64,000 bases of DNA from Deltaproteobacteria bacterium (GCA_019237115.1 JAFAHS010000159.1:1-64000); one strand, 5' to 3'. Shown: positions 38,396 to 48,913, numbered from the stretch's first letter. Program-made: numbers and translations. The notes: a model not told the origin generated them from the sequence alone.

Positions 38396-38479
38396 TTAAG
38401 ACCTGTTTGAGTCAAGGGTTCATTCTGTTAGAGTTTGGCTGGTTGGGCAGGCTTCCCCAAGGCTGCCGGGACCGTGACT

Positions 38480-38941
38480 GCGATGCGTTCACCAGCACCA
38501 ACCCGATCTGTTTCCCTGCTCGAGCGGTTGCGGAGATGCGGGCTTCGTCTGACCGCTCAGCGTCGGGTGGTTGCCGAAACCCTGGAAGGCGTTCACGTGC
38601 ACCTTACGGCCGAGCAGGTCTACGAACGCGCGACCGCGCGGCTGCCGGAAATCAGCCGGGCGACCGTGTACAATACGCTAAACCAGTTCCATCAACTCGG
38701 CGTGGTGCGGGAAATAACCCTCGATGACGGTCCCAAGCGCTACGATCCCAACGCCGGGCAGCGGCACCAGCATTTGATCTGCGAGCGCTGCGGGACGGTC
38801 AGAGACGTAATCCCGCGGGGTGCGATCGCGTTGCCGCAAAGAGAGCGTCACGGCTTTTCGGTAAGCACGGTAGAGGTTGTCTTTCGCGGACTTTGCCCCG
38901 CTTGCGCGGCGGGATCCCGGGAGACTTCGGACCACGATTGA
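38480..38941 (+). CDS. Fur-family transcriptional regulator (PerR-like)
   Basis: LLERLRRCGLRLTAQRRVVAETLEGVHVHLTAEQVYERATARLPEISRATVYNTLNQFHQLGVVREI...RHQHLICERCGTVRDV...FRGLCPACA. Confidence 0.92.
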   Translation, partial: AMRSPAPTRSVSLLERLRRCGLRLTAQRRVVAETLEGVHVHLTAEQVYERATARLPEISRATVYNTLNQFHQLGVVREITLDDGPKRYDPNAGQRHQHLICERCGTVRDVIPRGAIALPQRERHGFSVSTVEVVFRGLCPACAAGSRETSDHD

Positions 38942-39107
38942 GATTTTCTCAACCGCGTCCTGGATACGCCGTCCCGCTACAGATGCGCCGCCTTTCGCCC
39001 ATGCCGCAAGGCACACGGGGACAGTTCCAGGGGGCGCAGGCGCGGTAGTGGCACACCAGATGACCAGATATTTTGCGCCGCTGCCACTCCCCAAGTAGGG
39101 TAGGCCT

Positions 39108-40514
39108 ATGAGCACAGCTCAAATTCGCAGCTTCGTCGACAACCTGTGGGACCGGGAAATTATTCCTGCGCTCATTGAGTTCGGGCGCATCCCCAACAAA
39201 TCGGTCTCCTTCGATCCCGAATGGGCATCGCGCGGGCACATGCAGCGCGCCGTCGATCTGCTGAGCAAATGGGCACAGCACCATGCTACTCCCGGCATGA
39301 AGCTCGAGGTCGCGCACATCGAAGGACGCACGCCGCTCATCTTCATCGATGTACCCGGAACCTCCGACGATCAGGTGCTGCTCTACGGCCACCTGGACAA
39401 ACAGCCCGAGATGGCAGGCTGGCGCAAAGGCCTCGACCCGTGGGCTCCCGTGCGCGAAGGCGACCTGCTCTACGGTCGGGGCCTTGCCGACGATGGTTAC
39501 GCGATGTTCGCGTGTCTCGCGGCGCTCGGCGCTTTGCGGGCTGCGAAAATGCCGCACGCACGCTGCACAATTATTGTCGAGGCTTGCGAGGAAAGCGGCA
39601 GCTTCGATTTACCGCCATACATCGATCTGCTCGCAGAGCGCATCGGGCGTCCCAGCCTGGTTGTCGCGCTCGATTCGGGATGCGGGAACTATGAGCAGCT
39701 CTGGTGTACGACATCACTGCGCGGACTTGCCGGCGGAACCCTGCGCGTGGAGATGCTCACCGAGGGCATTCACTCCGGGGCGAGCGGCCAGGTGGCGGAC
39801 ACCTTTAGGGTCGCGCGTCATTTGCTCAGTCGCATCGAGAACCCGGAGACCGGCGCAGTGAGCGATCCTGCTTTCAACGTCGCCATTCCGCGCGCGCGGC
39901 TCAACGAGACTAAGGCCTCGGTACAAGGCGTCGCACCAGGAGCGAGCGACTTGCCACTGGTCGTGGGTGCCGCACCCGTGACCGACGACGTCGTCGAACG
40001 CATCATCAACAGCACCTGGCGGCCCGCTCTTTCGATAATCGGCGCGGAAGGTCTTCCACCGGCGTCCAACGCGGGCAACGTCCTCAGACCGATGACGGCT
40101 CTCAAGTTGTCGCTCCGCCTCCCACCAAACTGCAATTCACAAAAGGCGACCGCCAGGCTCAAGGCATTGTTGGAATCTAACCCTCCCTACGGTGCGAAGG
40201 TGAGCTTCGATGCGGACTGGGAAGCAGACGGATGGGACGCGCCCGAATTTGCTCCGTGGCTCAAAAAATCAATGGATGAGGCATCTTTAGCCTACTTCGG
40301 TAAACCGGCCGCATACATGGGACTCGGCGGAACGATTCCGTTCATGGCGATGCTCGGCGAACGCTTCCCGCAGGCGCAGTTTCTTATTACCGGCGTCCTG
40401 GGTCCGCGCTCGAACGCCCACGGCCCTAACGAATTCCTGCACATTCCCACCGGCCGAAGCGTGACCTGCTGCGTCGCCCAGGTGATCGCCGATCACTTTC
40501 GCCGTTCCCCCTGA
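39108..40514 (+). CDS. M20 family metallopeptidase/dipeptidase
   Basis: VLLYGHLDKQPEMAGWRKGLDPWAPVREGDLLYGRGLADDGYAMFACLAAL...EACEESGSFDLP. Confidence 0.92.
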   Translation: MSTAQIRSFVDNLWDREIIPALIEFGRIPNKSVSFDPEWASRGHMQRAVDLLSKWAQHHATPGMKLEVAHIEGRTPLIFIDVPGTSDDQVLLYGHLDKQPEMAGWRKGLDPWAPVREGDLLYGRGLADDGYAMFACLAALGALRAAKMPHARCTIIVEACEESGSFDLPPYIDLLAERIGRPSLVVALDSGCGNYEQLWCTTSLRGLAGGTLRVEMLTEGIHSGASGQVADTFRVARHLLSRIENPETGAVSDPAFNVAIPRARLNETKASVQGVAPGASDLPLVVGAAPVTDDVVERIINSTWRPALSIIGAEGLPPASNAGNVLRPMTALKLSLRLPPNCNSQKATARLKALLESNPPYGAKVSFDADWEADGWDAPEFAPWLKKSMDEASLAYFGKPAAYMGLGGTIPFMAMLGERFPQAQFLITGVLGPRSNAHGPNEFLHIPTGRSVTCCVAQVIADHFRRSP

Positions 40515-40794
40515 TTGCCGCCCGAAGCTTCGGGTTTCATCCAAGACAGGGATTGGCCCTGGTCATTTTTCGGACACCAATTGCCAGCAGACGCGTCGCC
40601 ACCAGGTGCGTCGCGGGACACCTATCGCGAAACAGAACCCGGGCCCCGCGGTGATCATGCGGTCCCGATTCGCTTCCGGATGCGGTGCCGCAAGCCGCCA
40701 CCCCGAGTCCTGACTTTGCCTCACGCGGGCGGGAGTCCCGTGCGGCTCAGCCCGCGCCGCTCCTTACCGCCGCGGCCGCGAGGCCCTGCGCCTA

Positions 40795-41553
40795 TCAGGG
40801 AACGACCACCGAACCGCCGCTGATGCTGATAACCTCCCCGGTGATGTAAGAGGACAGATCACTTGCAAGAAACAGCGCGAGGTTAGCGACTTCGCGCGGC
40901 TCACCCAGTCTTCCCATCGGATTACGCTTCTTTGATGCCTCGAACATCTGCTTGGGATAAATCCGTTCGAGGAACGGGTTGTAAATAACCGTCGGTGCGA
41001 TGGCATTGACGCGAATTCCCTTACCGGCCAACTCACCGGACGCCGCCCGCGTCAAGCCCATCACTCCCGCCTTGGCAGCTGAATAAGCGGCTTCACCGCC
41101 GGACGATGCCAGCCACCCTGCCGCGGATGCCATATTCACAATCGCGCCCTTGCCCTGTTCCATCATGTGCGGCACGACCGAGCGAATGGCCCAAAAGGTT
41201 CCACGCAGACATACATTCATTACCAGGTCCCAGGTCTCGTCCTTGAGCTGCCAGATGGGCTCCAGCTTGTTGATGCCGGCGTTGTTGAAGAGAATGTCTA
41301 TGCGTCCGTATTTCTCGTGGGTCCTGGCGACAGCGCCCTCGATTTGATCCCGTTGGGTCACGTCGACCGGGATTCCGAGCACCTCGCATTTGAACTGCTC
41401 GCCCAGTTCGGCCGCAGTCTCCTCGGTGCGCTTCGCGTGCGCATCGGTGATAACCACGGTCGCGCCCTCTTCGAGAAAACGGGCTGCCACTGCATGACCG
41501 ATTCCGACTCCGGCCCCTGCGGTGATCAGCGCTACCCTGTTCTCCAGCAGCAT
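40795..41553 (-). CDS. SDR family oxidoreductase
   Basis: MLLENRVALITAGAGVGIGHAVAARFLEEGATVVITDA...ILFNNAGINKLEPI...YSAAKAGVMGLTRAASGELAGKGIRVNAIAP. Confidence 0.92.
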   Translation of the reverse strand: MLLENRVALITAGAGVGIGHAVAARFLEEGATVVITDAHAKRTEETAAELGEQFKCEVLGIPVDVTQRDQIEGAVARTHEKYGRIDILFNNAGINKLEPIWQLKDETWDLVMNVCLRGTFWAIRSVVPHMMEQGKGAIVNMASAAGWLASSGGEAAYSAAKAGVMGLTRAASGELAGKGIRVNAIAPTVIYNPFLERIYPKQMFEASKKRNPMGRLGEPREVANLALFLASDLSSYITGEVISISGGSVVVP

Positions 41554-41859
41554 GGGGTACCTCCGACGCTTCGATCCAATAGCTGCCCGCTTGGCTGCAC
41601 GATTGTCAACTCGCGAAGTGGTGCCAACCCGCGACGAGACGGCCACCGGTCGAGGATCTTATCGGCGCACGGACTGGAAAATTGTGGCAAACGGTGGAAA
41701 TCCGCGATTTACGGTGCCGCATCTCCCGCTGGTCGTTCCAACCGGGGGGACAGAGGGCGTGTTCCGCCTGGACCCTTCAAACACCTCCCTGTTTCCGCCA
41801 CTGCCGAGGTCGAATTTATCGGCACGCGGCGGACCTGGGCGCACAACTTTAGAGGCCTT

Positions 41860-42258
41860 CTATTTCTGCGGCGGACGACCCTTCGACTCGTCGAAATACC
41901 GCATGGCACACACCACGTTTCCCTCCGTATCTCTGAATTGGATCAATTCACCGACGGTGGGAATGGTCATCTTGGGTACGGTTATCTGGCCTCCCTCGCG
42001 TCCGATCGCCGCGGCGATCTCGTCGACGTCCTCCACGGCGATGGTGCACTGAAAGCCGACGCACCGATCCTCGTCCTTGGGCCGCTCGTGCACGGCCCCG
42101 TGGATGCCGGGATCGGTCTCGTCACCGGTTGCGATCAGGAAAAACCCCGGGGGGCCCCACGCTGAGAAGCGCCATCCGAATACGCTTTGATAGAATTTAC
42201 GTGCGCGATCGACGTCATCGGCATGCACATCGAAGTGCGCAATGTTCCTTGCAACCAT
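41860..42258 (-). CDS. VOC family protein
   Basis: MVARNIAHFDVHADDVDRARKFYQSVFGWRFSAWGPPGFFLIATG...QFRDTEGNVVCAMRYFDES. Confidence 0.88.
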   Translation of the reverse strand: MVARNIAHFDVHADDVDRARKFYQSVFGWRFSAWGPPGFFLIATGDETDPGIHGAVHERPKDEDRCVGFQCTIAVEDVDEIAAAIGREGGQITVPKMTIPTVGELIQFRDTEGNVVCAMRYFDESKGRPPQK

Positions 42259-42366
42259 CACCGGGACCTCCGTCGCACGAGATGGTCTATCTTGCCTGCT
42301 ACGCACCCGGAGCGCTGGCGACGTCCTGCCAGAATATATCGGCAATGCGTCAAGATAGACGGGAGC

Positions 42367-43542
42367 TTAATCGCGCCTGAATGCGAGGGTTTCGTCGATC
42401 AGCTGCTTCAGCCACTTCATATATGGAGTGCCGCCGGTTCCACGCGGATCATCGGTCCATCGATTGATATATTCCTGGGCCCAGCCGTAGTGGACTGAAC
42501 GAAATTCGGCCATCGCATCGAGGACGGCGTTGTAGTTCTGCTTGCTCGCGAAGGTGCGAACAGCAGGCATTGATTCCACCGTCTCGAGCAATCGACGATG
42601 CTCGGCTGGCATGTAGTTGCGCATATCGATCAGATGGTTGGTCAACATCGACGGCCGGTGCGGAATCTTCATAAATGCGACCAGCAGCGGCATGATACTG
42701 CTCTGCGCCCCGGTCTCGCCGCGAAAATTCATCCGCAGCCGCGCCGCCGAGCCGGCGGCCACCCGACCGCCGGGCACCTCGGCCTCGTACTCGACGTCTT
42801 CGAAAAACCGGATATAGGGGCGGAAAGTCTTATAGTAGAGCGCGGGGCTCATCTTCTCCGGAATTCGCCGCAACACTCGAACCTGGTCGTTTACTGCGCC
42901 CGCAATTTTCTCCACCGCGTCATCAACGAGCGAGGATGCGTTCGCATCCAGCGCCGCCTGCGTCGCGGCGACCGCGTCGAGGATCCGAGCCGCGGTCGCC
43001 TCGATCTCGACGTGCACCAGGATGAACCAATGCTCGTCGTAGAGGTGGACGAAATTCTGGATTGTGTCGATATTTCCGAGTGTGATCGGTTGGTTGGGCT
43101 GGAACCGCTTCCAGTTATACAAGGCATAGCCGTCGTAGCTCAGAATCGGTGGTCGATTCAGGAGCTGGCAGGCACGGCACAACGGGACCGCCAGGTTCGC
43201 GGGCAGCACCCTGCTCGGTTCCTCACCGACCTGGTTGATGTAAGCGGAGGCAAGAAAGCCGACCCGTAGGTAGTACAGCTGGAGTTGCGGAAGGTTGTTC
43301 GCCTGCACCGTGCCTTCCGGCCAAAGCGGAATCTCCAGCGAGCGCGCATAACGGCGAAAGGCGTGGTCTTGCAGGAGACTCGGCAGATCGCGACCGATTT
43401 CGTCCAGCCCCGAGAATTCGCAATCGTCAGGGAACCGCCTCAGCGGATCATGCTCAGGCAGAAACCCGCGCGAGCGAAATTTCCCATCGATGAGTCGACG
43501 GCCGGTCGAATCTCCTGCGTTGTCGCGTCCCGCCTCAGGCAT
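42367..43542 (-). CDS. indoleamine 2,3-dioxygenase-like heme protein
   Basis: FRRYARSLEIPLW...YYLRVGFLASAYIN...ILSYDGYALYNWKRFQPNQPITLGNIDTIQNF...FRGETGAQSSIMPLLVAFMKIPH...MAEFRSVHYGWAQEYI (candidate proximal His). Confidence 0.75.
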   Translation of the reverse strand: MPEAGRDNAGDSTGRRLIDGKFRSRGFLPEHDPLRRFPDDCEFSGLDEIGRDLPSLLQDHAFRRYARSLEIPLWPEGTVQANNLPQLQLYYLRVGFLASAYINQVGEEPSRVLPANLAVPLCRACQLLNRPPILSYDGYALYNWKRFQPNQPITLGNIDTIQNFVHLYDEHWFILVHVEIEATAARILDAVAATQAALDANASSLVDDAVEKIAGAVNDQVRVLRRIPEKMSPALYYKTFRPYIRFFEDVEYEAEVPGGRVAAGSAARLRMNFRGETGAQSSIMPLLVAFMKIPHRPSMLTNHLIDMRNYMPAEHRRLLETVESMPAVRTFASKQNYNAVLDAMAEFRSVHYGWAQEYINRWTDDPRGTGGTPYMKWLKQLIDETLAFRRD

Positions 43543-43725
43543 CCAAGCACCTCCTCAGCGGCACCTGAACTCGATCATACGCTTCGGCGCCCCGATCTTT
43601 AATCGCGTTGCTTTGACCGTCCCTGTTCAGCACTCGTGCACAAATGGAAAAGGACCGCACGCGGTGGCTGCATATGCGCGACGAAAGCTTGCGCAGCCGA
43701 GGGAAATCGAGCGGCGCCCCTACAG

Positions 43726-44643
43726 TCAGCGCGATGACGAGTCAGCAAGCGTTTTTGGAGCAGCTTGGTTTATCAAGGTGCGAAGCTGTTGGAGCACGGC
43801 CGGTTGCAGAAGAATCTCGTGGCCCAAATCCTTCAACACCAGCACCTGCACGTTGCCGCCGTTGGCTTCCAACGCGCGAGAAAAGGCGAGAGTCAGCGGC
43901 GGCGGCGTTACCGGATCCGCGCTGCCCACGACCATCCGCACAATCGTACTTCTGGGAATCTGCTGAGCGTGATCCTGCGGTGAAACCGCGTGGACCGGAA
44001 TGAGCCACAGTGGATTCCATTGATGCTTCATCATGCTCCAGCGGAACGCAGGGACGTCGCAGGGGCACGACACAAGCAACGTGCCACGTGCCAAACCAGG
44101 AAAGAGCGCAAGGATATCGGCCGCGATCGTCGAACCACCAGAGTGACCCACCAGGGTGAGATCCGCGGCATGATAGCGGCCCATCAGCGCCTTCGCGGCG
44201 CTTGCGACGCTCGCAATGTCGTCGACCGTGTAGTTGTCACCCAGAGCAAAACCCCGATCGCCCTCGCTCCTGCCTCCCATCCCATCCTGCTAGCCCGGAC
44301 GCAATATGCCCACGGCTACAACATCATCCAGAGCCGCTGCCGCACCCTTGGCGAAAACGTACTGATAGGACGGATTTACGGAAGGGGCATCGCCGTGAAT
44401 TACGACGATGAGATGCGGATGTGTCGAGAGCTTCGCGCTCTTATACGCCCGTCCCGCAAGCAGCCAACGACCGCCTTGCACCTGGATAGGCTGGCCAGCC
44501 GCGGAAGCTGCGGAAACCTGGACGAGGAGGGTGACAACAATCGCGGCGATGACACCGGGAAATGAAGAGATCAACGCTCTCGCGATCGCCCTTTCCCTGT
44601 GAATGGTCCAAGGAGTAATGGACCAGTTCGTTTCTGTCGACAC
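43726..44643 (-). pseudogene. alpha/beta hydrolase interrupted by in-frame TAG at 44290-44292
   Basis: N-part ...HPHLIVVIHGDAPSVNPSYQYVFAKGAAAALDDVVAVGILRPG-*-QDGMGGRSEGDRGFALGDNYTVDDIASVASAAKALMGRYHAADLTLVGHSGGSTIAADIL; same frame both sides. Confidence 0.75.
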
Positions 44644-45475
44644 ACGAGAACGTTTCAGAGGTTAGACCGTAGTGGACGAAAATTGTCGAACGCAGAGGGC
44701 TACTACCCAAACTCAAGTCGCCATCGTCACCATAGTCACGAGCGAACGGGCTATCTCGACACTGATCGCTTCCCGCCGGACCCCAGGATAGCAGCCTGCT
44801 TCGTTCGTCGATCACATTATACGAAGTTCGGCCAGGAGTCGCGTCGCCAATTGACGGAAAGAGACGCAACGGAACATACCCTGCCGAGATGGCCGAGCGA
44901 CAACTACAGAAAATTTACGATTTTGCGGGAGAGCCAGTGCGGTCCATCCACACTGGCTCTCCGAGGTGGGTCTTGTAGGCGCTCGCGACGATCTCGAGGA
45001 ACTGACCGATTCCCCGAAGAAGCTCGTGTTACCTGGGGTGTGGCCCGGAGGTTGGGTCCGAGGATAAGGCCCGTGGGTGCTTTGACTGTGGTGGCAGGCA
45101 CCGAGCAGTAAACTCGCGGGATTCACAGGTGCGCTTTGCTTGAACTGTCTAACTTTAAAGACCGCAATGCTGTTGTTGGCATCGTTGGAGACGCCAGATT
45201 GCCCACATTGTCCAGGGTGCCTCCCTGCGGATCCGTCGGCCCAAGTAGAGATTCCCCTTGTTGAACGCCAACCCCAGGATCGCCTTGGAACCGCTTATCT
45301 AGAACATTTCGTTAGGCACCAATCCGGCCCCGCTTCCCGTCAATTGGGACGTGAAAACGAATTTGACATCAACCCCGGGGTCGGCGACGTACAGGTTCCT
45401 GCGGCGTCGGGTGAAACGCTCAGGTTGGTCGAGGCCGTTCCCATAGTGTTATGCATGTGGGCGGAGGTCAGTCCG

Positions 45476-45838
45476 ATGAAATATACCCGCATCTACGCTG
45501 ATTCGAAGGGTGAATCGCATCTTCAGGACGTCAGTCAGGAGATGAAGCCTGCAGACCATGCTTCTACAATGTCGGATCTGATTGCGGCTAAGGGCGTGAT
45601 CTTCCGGGAAAGCCTCAGCGGCGAATACTTCGTCGATTGGCACAACGCTCCGCGACGCCAATTCGTGGTGAATCTGTGCGGTGAAGTGGAAATTCAGACC
45701 AGCGATGGCGAGGTCCGCCGTTTTGGGCCCGGCTCGATCCTTCTGGCCGAGGATCTGAGCGGTAAGGGACACATCTCACGCGGGATCGGAAGCGCAAAGC
45801 GCGAAACTCTGTTTATTCCCTTGAGCGACCCTAAGTAG
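45476..45838 (+). CDS. cupin-like protein
   Basis: MKYTRIYADSKGESHLQDVSQEMK...FVDWHNAPRRQFVVNLCGEVEIQTSDGEVRRFGPGSILLAEDLSGKGHISRG. Confidence 0.8.
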   Translation: MKYTRIYADSKGESHLQDVSQEMKPADHASTMSDLIAAKGVIFRESLSGEYFVDWHNAPRRQFVVNLCGEVEIQTSDGEVRRFGPGSILLAEDLSGKGHISRGIGSAKRETLFIPLSDPK

Positions 45839-45894
45839 AAAATCGACCCCGCCGCCACCATCGGGGCAGGGCTCAAATCCAAGAAGCGATCGCG

Positions 45895-47097
45895 ATGGAC
45901 CTGAGCTATCATCCTGCAATCATCTTGTCGATCGCGGTGGTCTCGTCACTGCTCTCGGAAATCAGGATTGGCGTTCGAATTCCGGGCGCGGTGTGGGAAA
46001 TCCTCTTGGGCATGGCTGTCGGCCGCGCAGTTCTTGGTCTGGCCAGCATTCCACACGGAGAATTGTGGGGCTGCTTCGCTCCTGCGGGGCTCGCGGCGCT
46101 CCTCTTCATGGCGGGCATGGATATCGACTTCGGACGGGTTCGAGGCCGGCCGATGGAACTAGCCCTGGGGGGGTGGCTTCTGTCGCTTGGACTGGGACTG
46201 TTGCTGGCAACGATTCTCTGGGTGCTGGGCATCGTCCAGGTTCCGATGATCGTTGCGCTGACCCTCTCGACGACCGCTCTCGGCACAATCATTCCCAGTC
46301 TGCAGGATTCGGGGAGCCTGAACACGCGCTTGGGAACCCACGTGCTTGCTGCCGGTTCCATCGGCGAGTTTGGACCCTTCCTCGCTACATCTTTGCTCTT
46401 GACCCGCAAGTTCGATGCATGGCTGCAGCTTACGGTCCTGCTTGGCTTCACCGCACTCGCGGTGGCCTGTGCGCTGATCGCTGTGAGATTGAGAACCCCG
46501 GCAATCCTCCGCCTGCTGGCGCGGGGTATGCGACCGAGCAGCCAATTGCCGGTTTGCCTCTCGCTGTTAATCGTTTCCTCGTTTGTAGTGATCGCGGAGA
46601 AGATTGGCTTCGAGGCAGTTGTCGGGTCTTTTTCTGCCGGAATGGTCATCGGCCTCGCGACCTCCGACAGAAGCGAAGACCAGGAGTTATTTCGAGAGAA
46701 GATGGAGGCGATCTGCTTCGCGGTCTTCATTCCGTTCTTTTTTGTAATGAGCCGCCTAACGCTCGACGTGCATGCGCTGTTTCAAAGCGCGCGGTCATTC
46801 ATGCTGGTCCCGGTGTTTCTTGCGATGTTTGTCGTGGTGCGAGGGAGTCCGGTACTGCTTCATCGAAGCGAGCTGCGTAAAGAAGAGCGATTGCCGTTTG
46901 CTCTCTATTCCGCAACCGAACTGCCGATGGTCGTCGCTATCACCGAGATCGGAGTTCGCCTGAACATCATGGGAACGGAAATCGCGACCGCCTTGATAGG
47001 TGCAGGTCTGCTATCCGTCCTGCTGTTTCCTGCGATCGCGGACGCGATGCAGGTCCCGCCGCCGGTCCAGTCCAGGACGGCTAGCGCGACGGATTGA
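45895..47097 (+). CDS. cation:proton antiporter (CPA family)
   Basis: Multi-TM protein; SEIRIGVRIPGAVWEILLGMAVGRAVLG...LFMAGMDIDFGRV...ALTLSTTALGTIIPSLQDSGSL...GSIGEFGPFLATSLLL. Confidence 0.85.
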   Translation: MDLSYHPAIILSIAVVSSLLSEIRIGVRIPGAVWEILLGMAVGRAVLGLASIPHGELWGCFAPAGLAALLFMAGMDIDFGRVRGRPMELALGGWLLSLGLGLLLATILWVLGIVQVPMIVALTLSTTALGTIIPSLQDSGSLNTRLGTHVLAAGSIGEFGPFLATSLLLTRKFDAWLQLTVLLGFTALAVACALIAVRLRTPAILRLLARGMRPSSQLPVCLSLLIVSSFVVIAEKIGFEAVVGSFSAGMVIGLATSDRSEDQELFREKMEAICFAVFIPFFFVMSRLTLDVHALFQSARSFMLVPVFLAMFVVVRGSPVLLHRSELRKEERLPFALYSATELPMVVAITEIGVRLNIMGTEIATALIGAGLLSVLLFPAIADAMQVPPPVQSRTASATD

Positions 47098-47391
47098 GCC
47101 GGCCCGACCGTGCTCGGAAAACTCTCCGGCGGTGCGATCACCTTCGGATGGCGAGGCCAGGCGCGTGTCCGTTTACATCCGAATAACTCTAACGTCCAGC
47201 TATTGAGTTTCGCTGGGATGCGGGTCAAATAATGACGGCTTGGGACCAATGAGGGCCGAGCCGTCAGAGGGTGGGCTGGCTATGGCATCGAGGGAGGCCT
47301 TTACCGACCATGCCGCGGGGGTCGAAACTGCCCGCTTGACGTTCGAGTTCGCTCCGCCCGATGGGTGTGAGACACCAGCCATGTTGTCGAC

Positions 47392-47676
47392 TTGAGGCAT
47401 TGGGCGGTGAACTGCCGACACTGGATCACTATTGGTCTGTTCGCAACGCTGCTGATGGGTTGCGCTTCGCAATCGTCACCATGCCGCTCGATTGACCTGC
47501 AAGATACGGAAAGCGAAGGAGCGCGAGAATATTGTCGAGATCTCGCACCCCTAAGAGCTCTTGAGATAGCTGTAGCGGACGAGGCCTACGAACTGCTGAA
47601 GGGAATGGGGCTGGCCCCCAGTGCTACCTCTGGTGTGAGTCGGGCCTTAGACGCACCTGCTACGCCCGCGCCGTAG
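47392..47676 (+). CDS. hypothetical lipoprotein
   Basis: WITIGLFATLLMGCASQSSPC lipobox-like N-terminus. Confidence 0.4.
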   Translation: MRHWAVNCRHWITIGLFATLLMGCASQSSPCRSIDLQDTESEGAREYCRDLAPLRALEIAVADEAYELLKGMGLAPSATSGVSRALDAPATPAP

Positions 47677-47832
47677 CTCTCCAAAGGTCTTTTGAAAGAT
47701 AGAGCAACCCAGCTCGGGAATCGCTTACCAGTGACCCGTGAGCTGGCGAAAAAAGCGCCTTGGTACCGTCTACCACCCGCAAGGATGGCGGCATCCCGTG
47801 GTTGTCGTTGGCCTTCGTTTTGTCAGAATCGG

Positions 47833-48903
47833 TTACAGCCTCGCCAGCGCCTCGGAAGCGAGCACGCGAGTCAGCTCGCCTGCCGGTACGCCGCGGCGTG
47901 CGAGACGGGCGGCCTGGCCCGACCACATATTCATAAAGGCGTTCGAGCCGGCAGGCTCCGATTTTGCCCTCAGATGACCTACCGCGCTGCTCGCGAGTGG
48001 AAAGCTCGGCACCGCCGATGCCATCGGGCCAACTTCCAGCATAAGCCGATTGACAATGCCCCGCGCCGGGCGGCCGGTGAACACGTTAGTGATCATCGTT
48101 TCGTCATCGGCTGCGTGCTTCAATGCGTCGAGATGCAGCGGAGGCACTTTGGCCTCTGGACAGAACAGATACGCAGTGCCAATTTGGACAGCCGATGCGC
48201 CCAGGACCAGCGCCGCAACGATCCCGCGAGCGTCCGCGATTCCCCCCGCCGCGATGACCGGAACCCCGACCGCGTCTACGATTTGAGGCACCAGCGCGAA
48301 GGTTCCAACCTGCCGCGCCATGTCGTCGGAGAGGAAGTTCCCACGATGGCCTCCCGCCTCGAACCCCATCGCGATGATCGCATCGCAGCCGTGAGATTCG
48401 AGCCATAGCGCTTCACGGACCGTCGTCGCCGAAGCTATCACGCGCGTCCCCATCGCCTTGACGCGGTCGAGCAGATGCTTGGCCGGCAGGCCAAAATGGA
48501 AGCTGACAATCGGGGGCTTGAACTCCTCTACGATGGCGCACGATTCGGCATCGAAGGGTTTTCGGGAGGGAGGGGCAAGCAGGGTTTCGGGATCCAATCC
48601 AAGCTCGAGATAATAGGGCTTAAGCAACCCCTGCCATGCTAGTTCGCGGTACCGATCACGAATCGGCGGTGTGTGACAGAAAAAGTTGAGATTCATCGGG
48701 CGCGAGGTCCCGCGGCGTATCGCCTCGAGCGCCGTCCTGATCTCACCGCCACCGAGTTGTGCGCAGGGCAAAGAACCCAACCCGCCGGCCTCGCTAACTG
48801 CAATCGCAAGCGCGGCGGTCCCCGGACCGGCCATCGGCGCCAAAACGATGGGCAAATCAATACCAAACAGGTCGAGGATACGTTGATCGGGCCATGCTTT
48901 CAT
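47833..48903 (-). CDS. nitronate monooxygenase (NPD family)
   Basis: LDLFGIDLPIVLAPMAGPGTAALAIAVSEAGGLGSLPCAQLGGGEIR...GCDAIIAMGFEAGGHRGNFL...PVIAAGGIADARGIVAALVLGASAVQIGTAYLFCPEA. Confidence 0.93.
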   Translation of the reverse strand: MKAWPDQRILDLFGIDLPIVLAPMAGPGTAALAIAVSEAGGLGSLPCAQLGGGEIRTALEAIRRGTSRPMNLNFFCHTPPIRDRYRELAWQGLLKPYYLELGLDPETLLAPPSRKPFDAESCAIVEEFKPPIVSFHFGLPAKHLLDRVKAMGTRVIASATTVREALWLESHGCDAIIAMGFEAGGHRGNFLSDDMARQVGTFALVPQIVDAVGVPVIAAGGIADARGIVAALVLGASAVQIGTAYLFCPEAKVPPLHLDALKHAADDETMITNVFTGRPARGIVNRLMLEVGPMASAVPSFPLASSAVGHLRAKSEPAGSNAFMNMWSGQAARLARRGVPAGELTRVLASEALARL

Positions 48904-48913
48904 GGTGGTTCCA

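Noticed and set aside
44290-44292. Pyrrolysine/amber recoding in the alpha/beta hydrolase
   Set aside because: No Pyl-type context or PYLIS-like evidence and the residue is not a Pyl-family site; nonsense mutation or sequencing error is simpler.
44885-44975. tRNA-like start GCCGAGATGGCCGAGCGA
   Set aside because: Resembles a Ser/Leu tRNA 5' end, but no anticodon arm, T-arm (GGTTCGA) or acceptor pairing follows.
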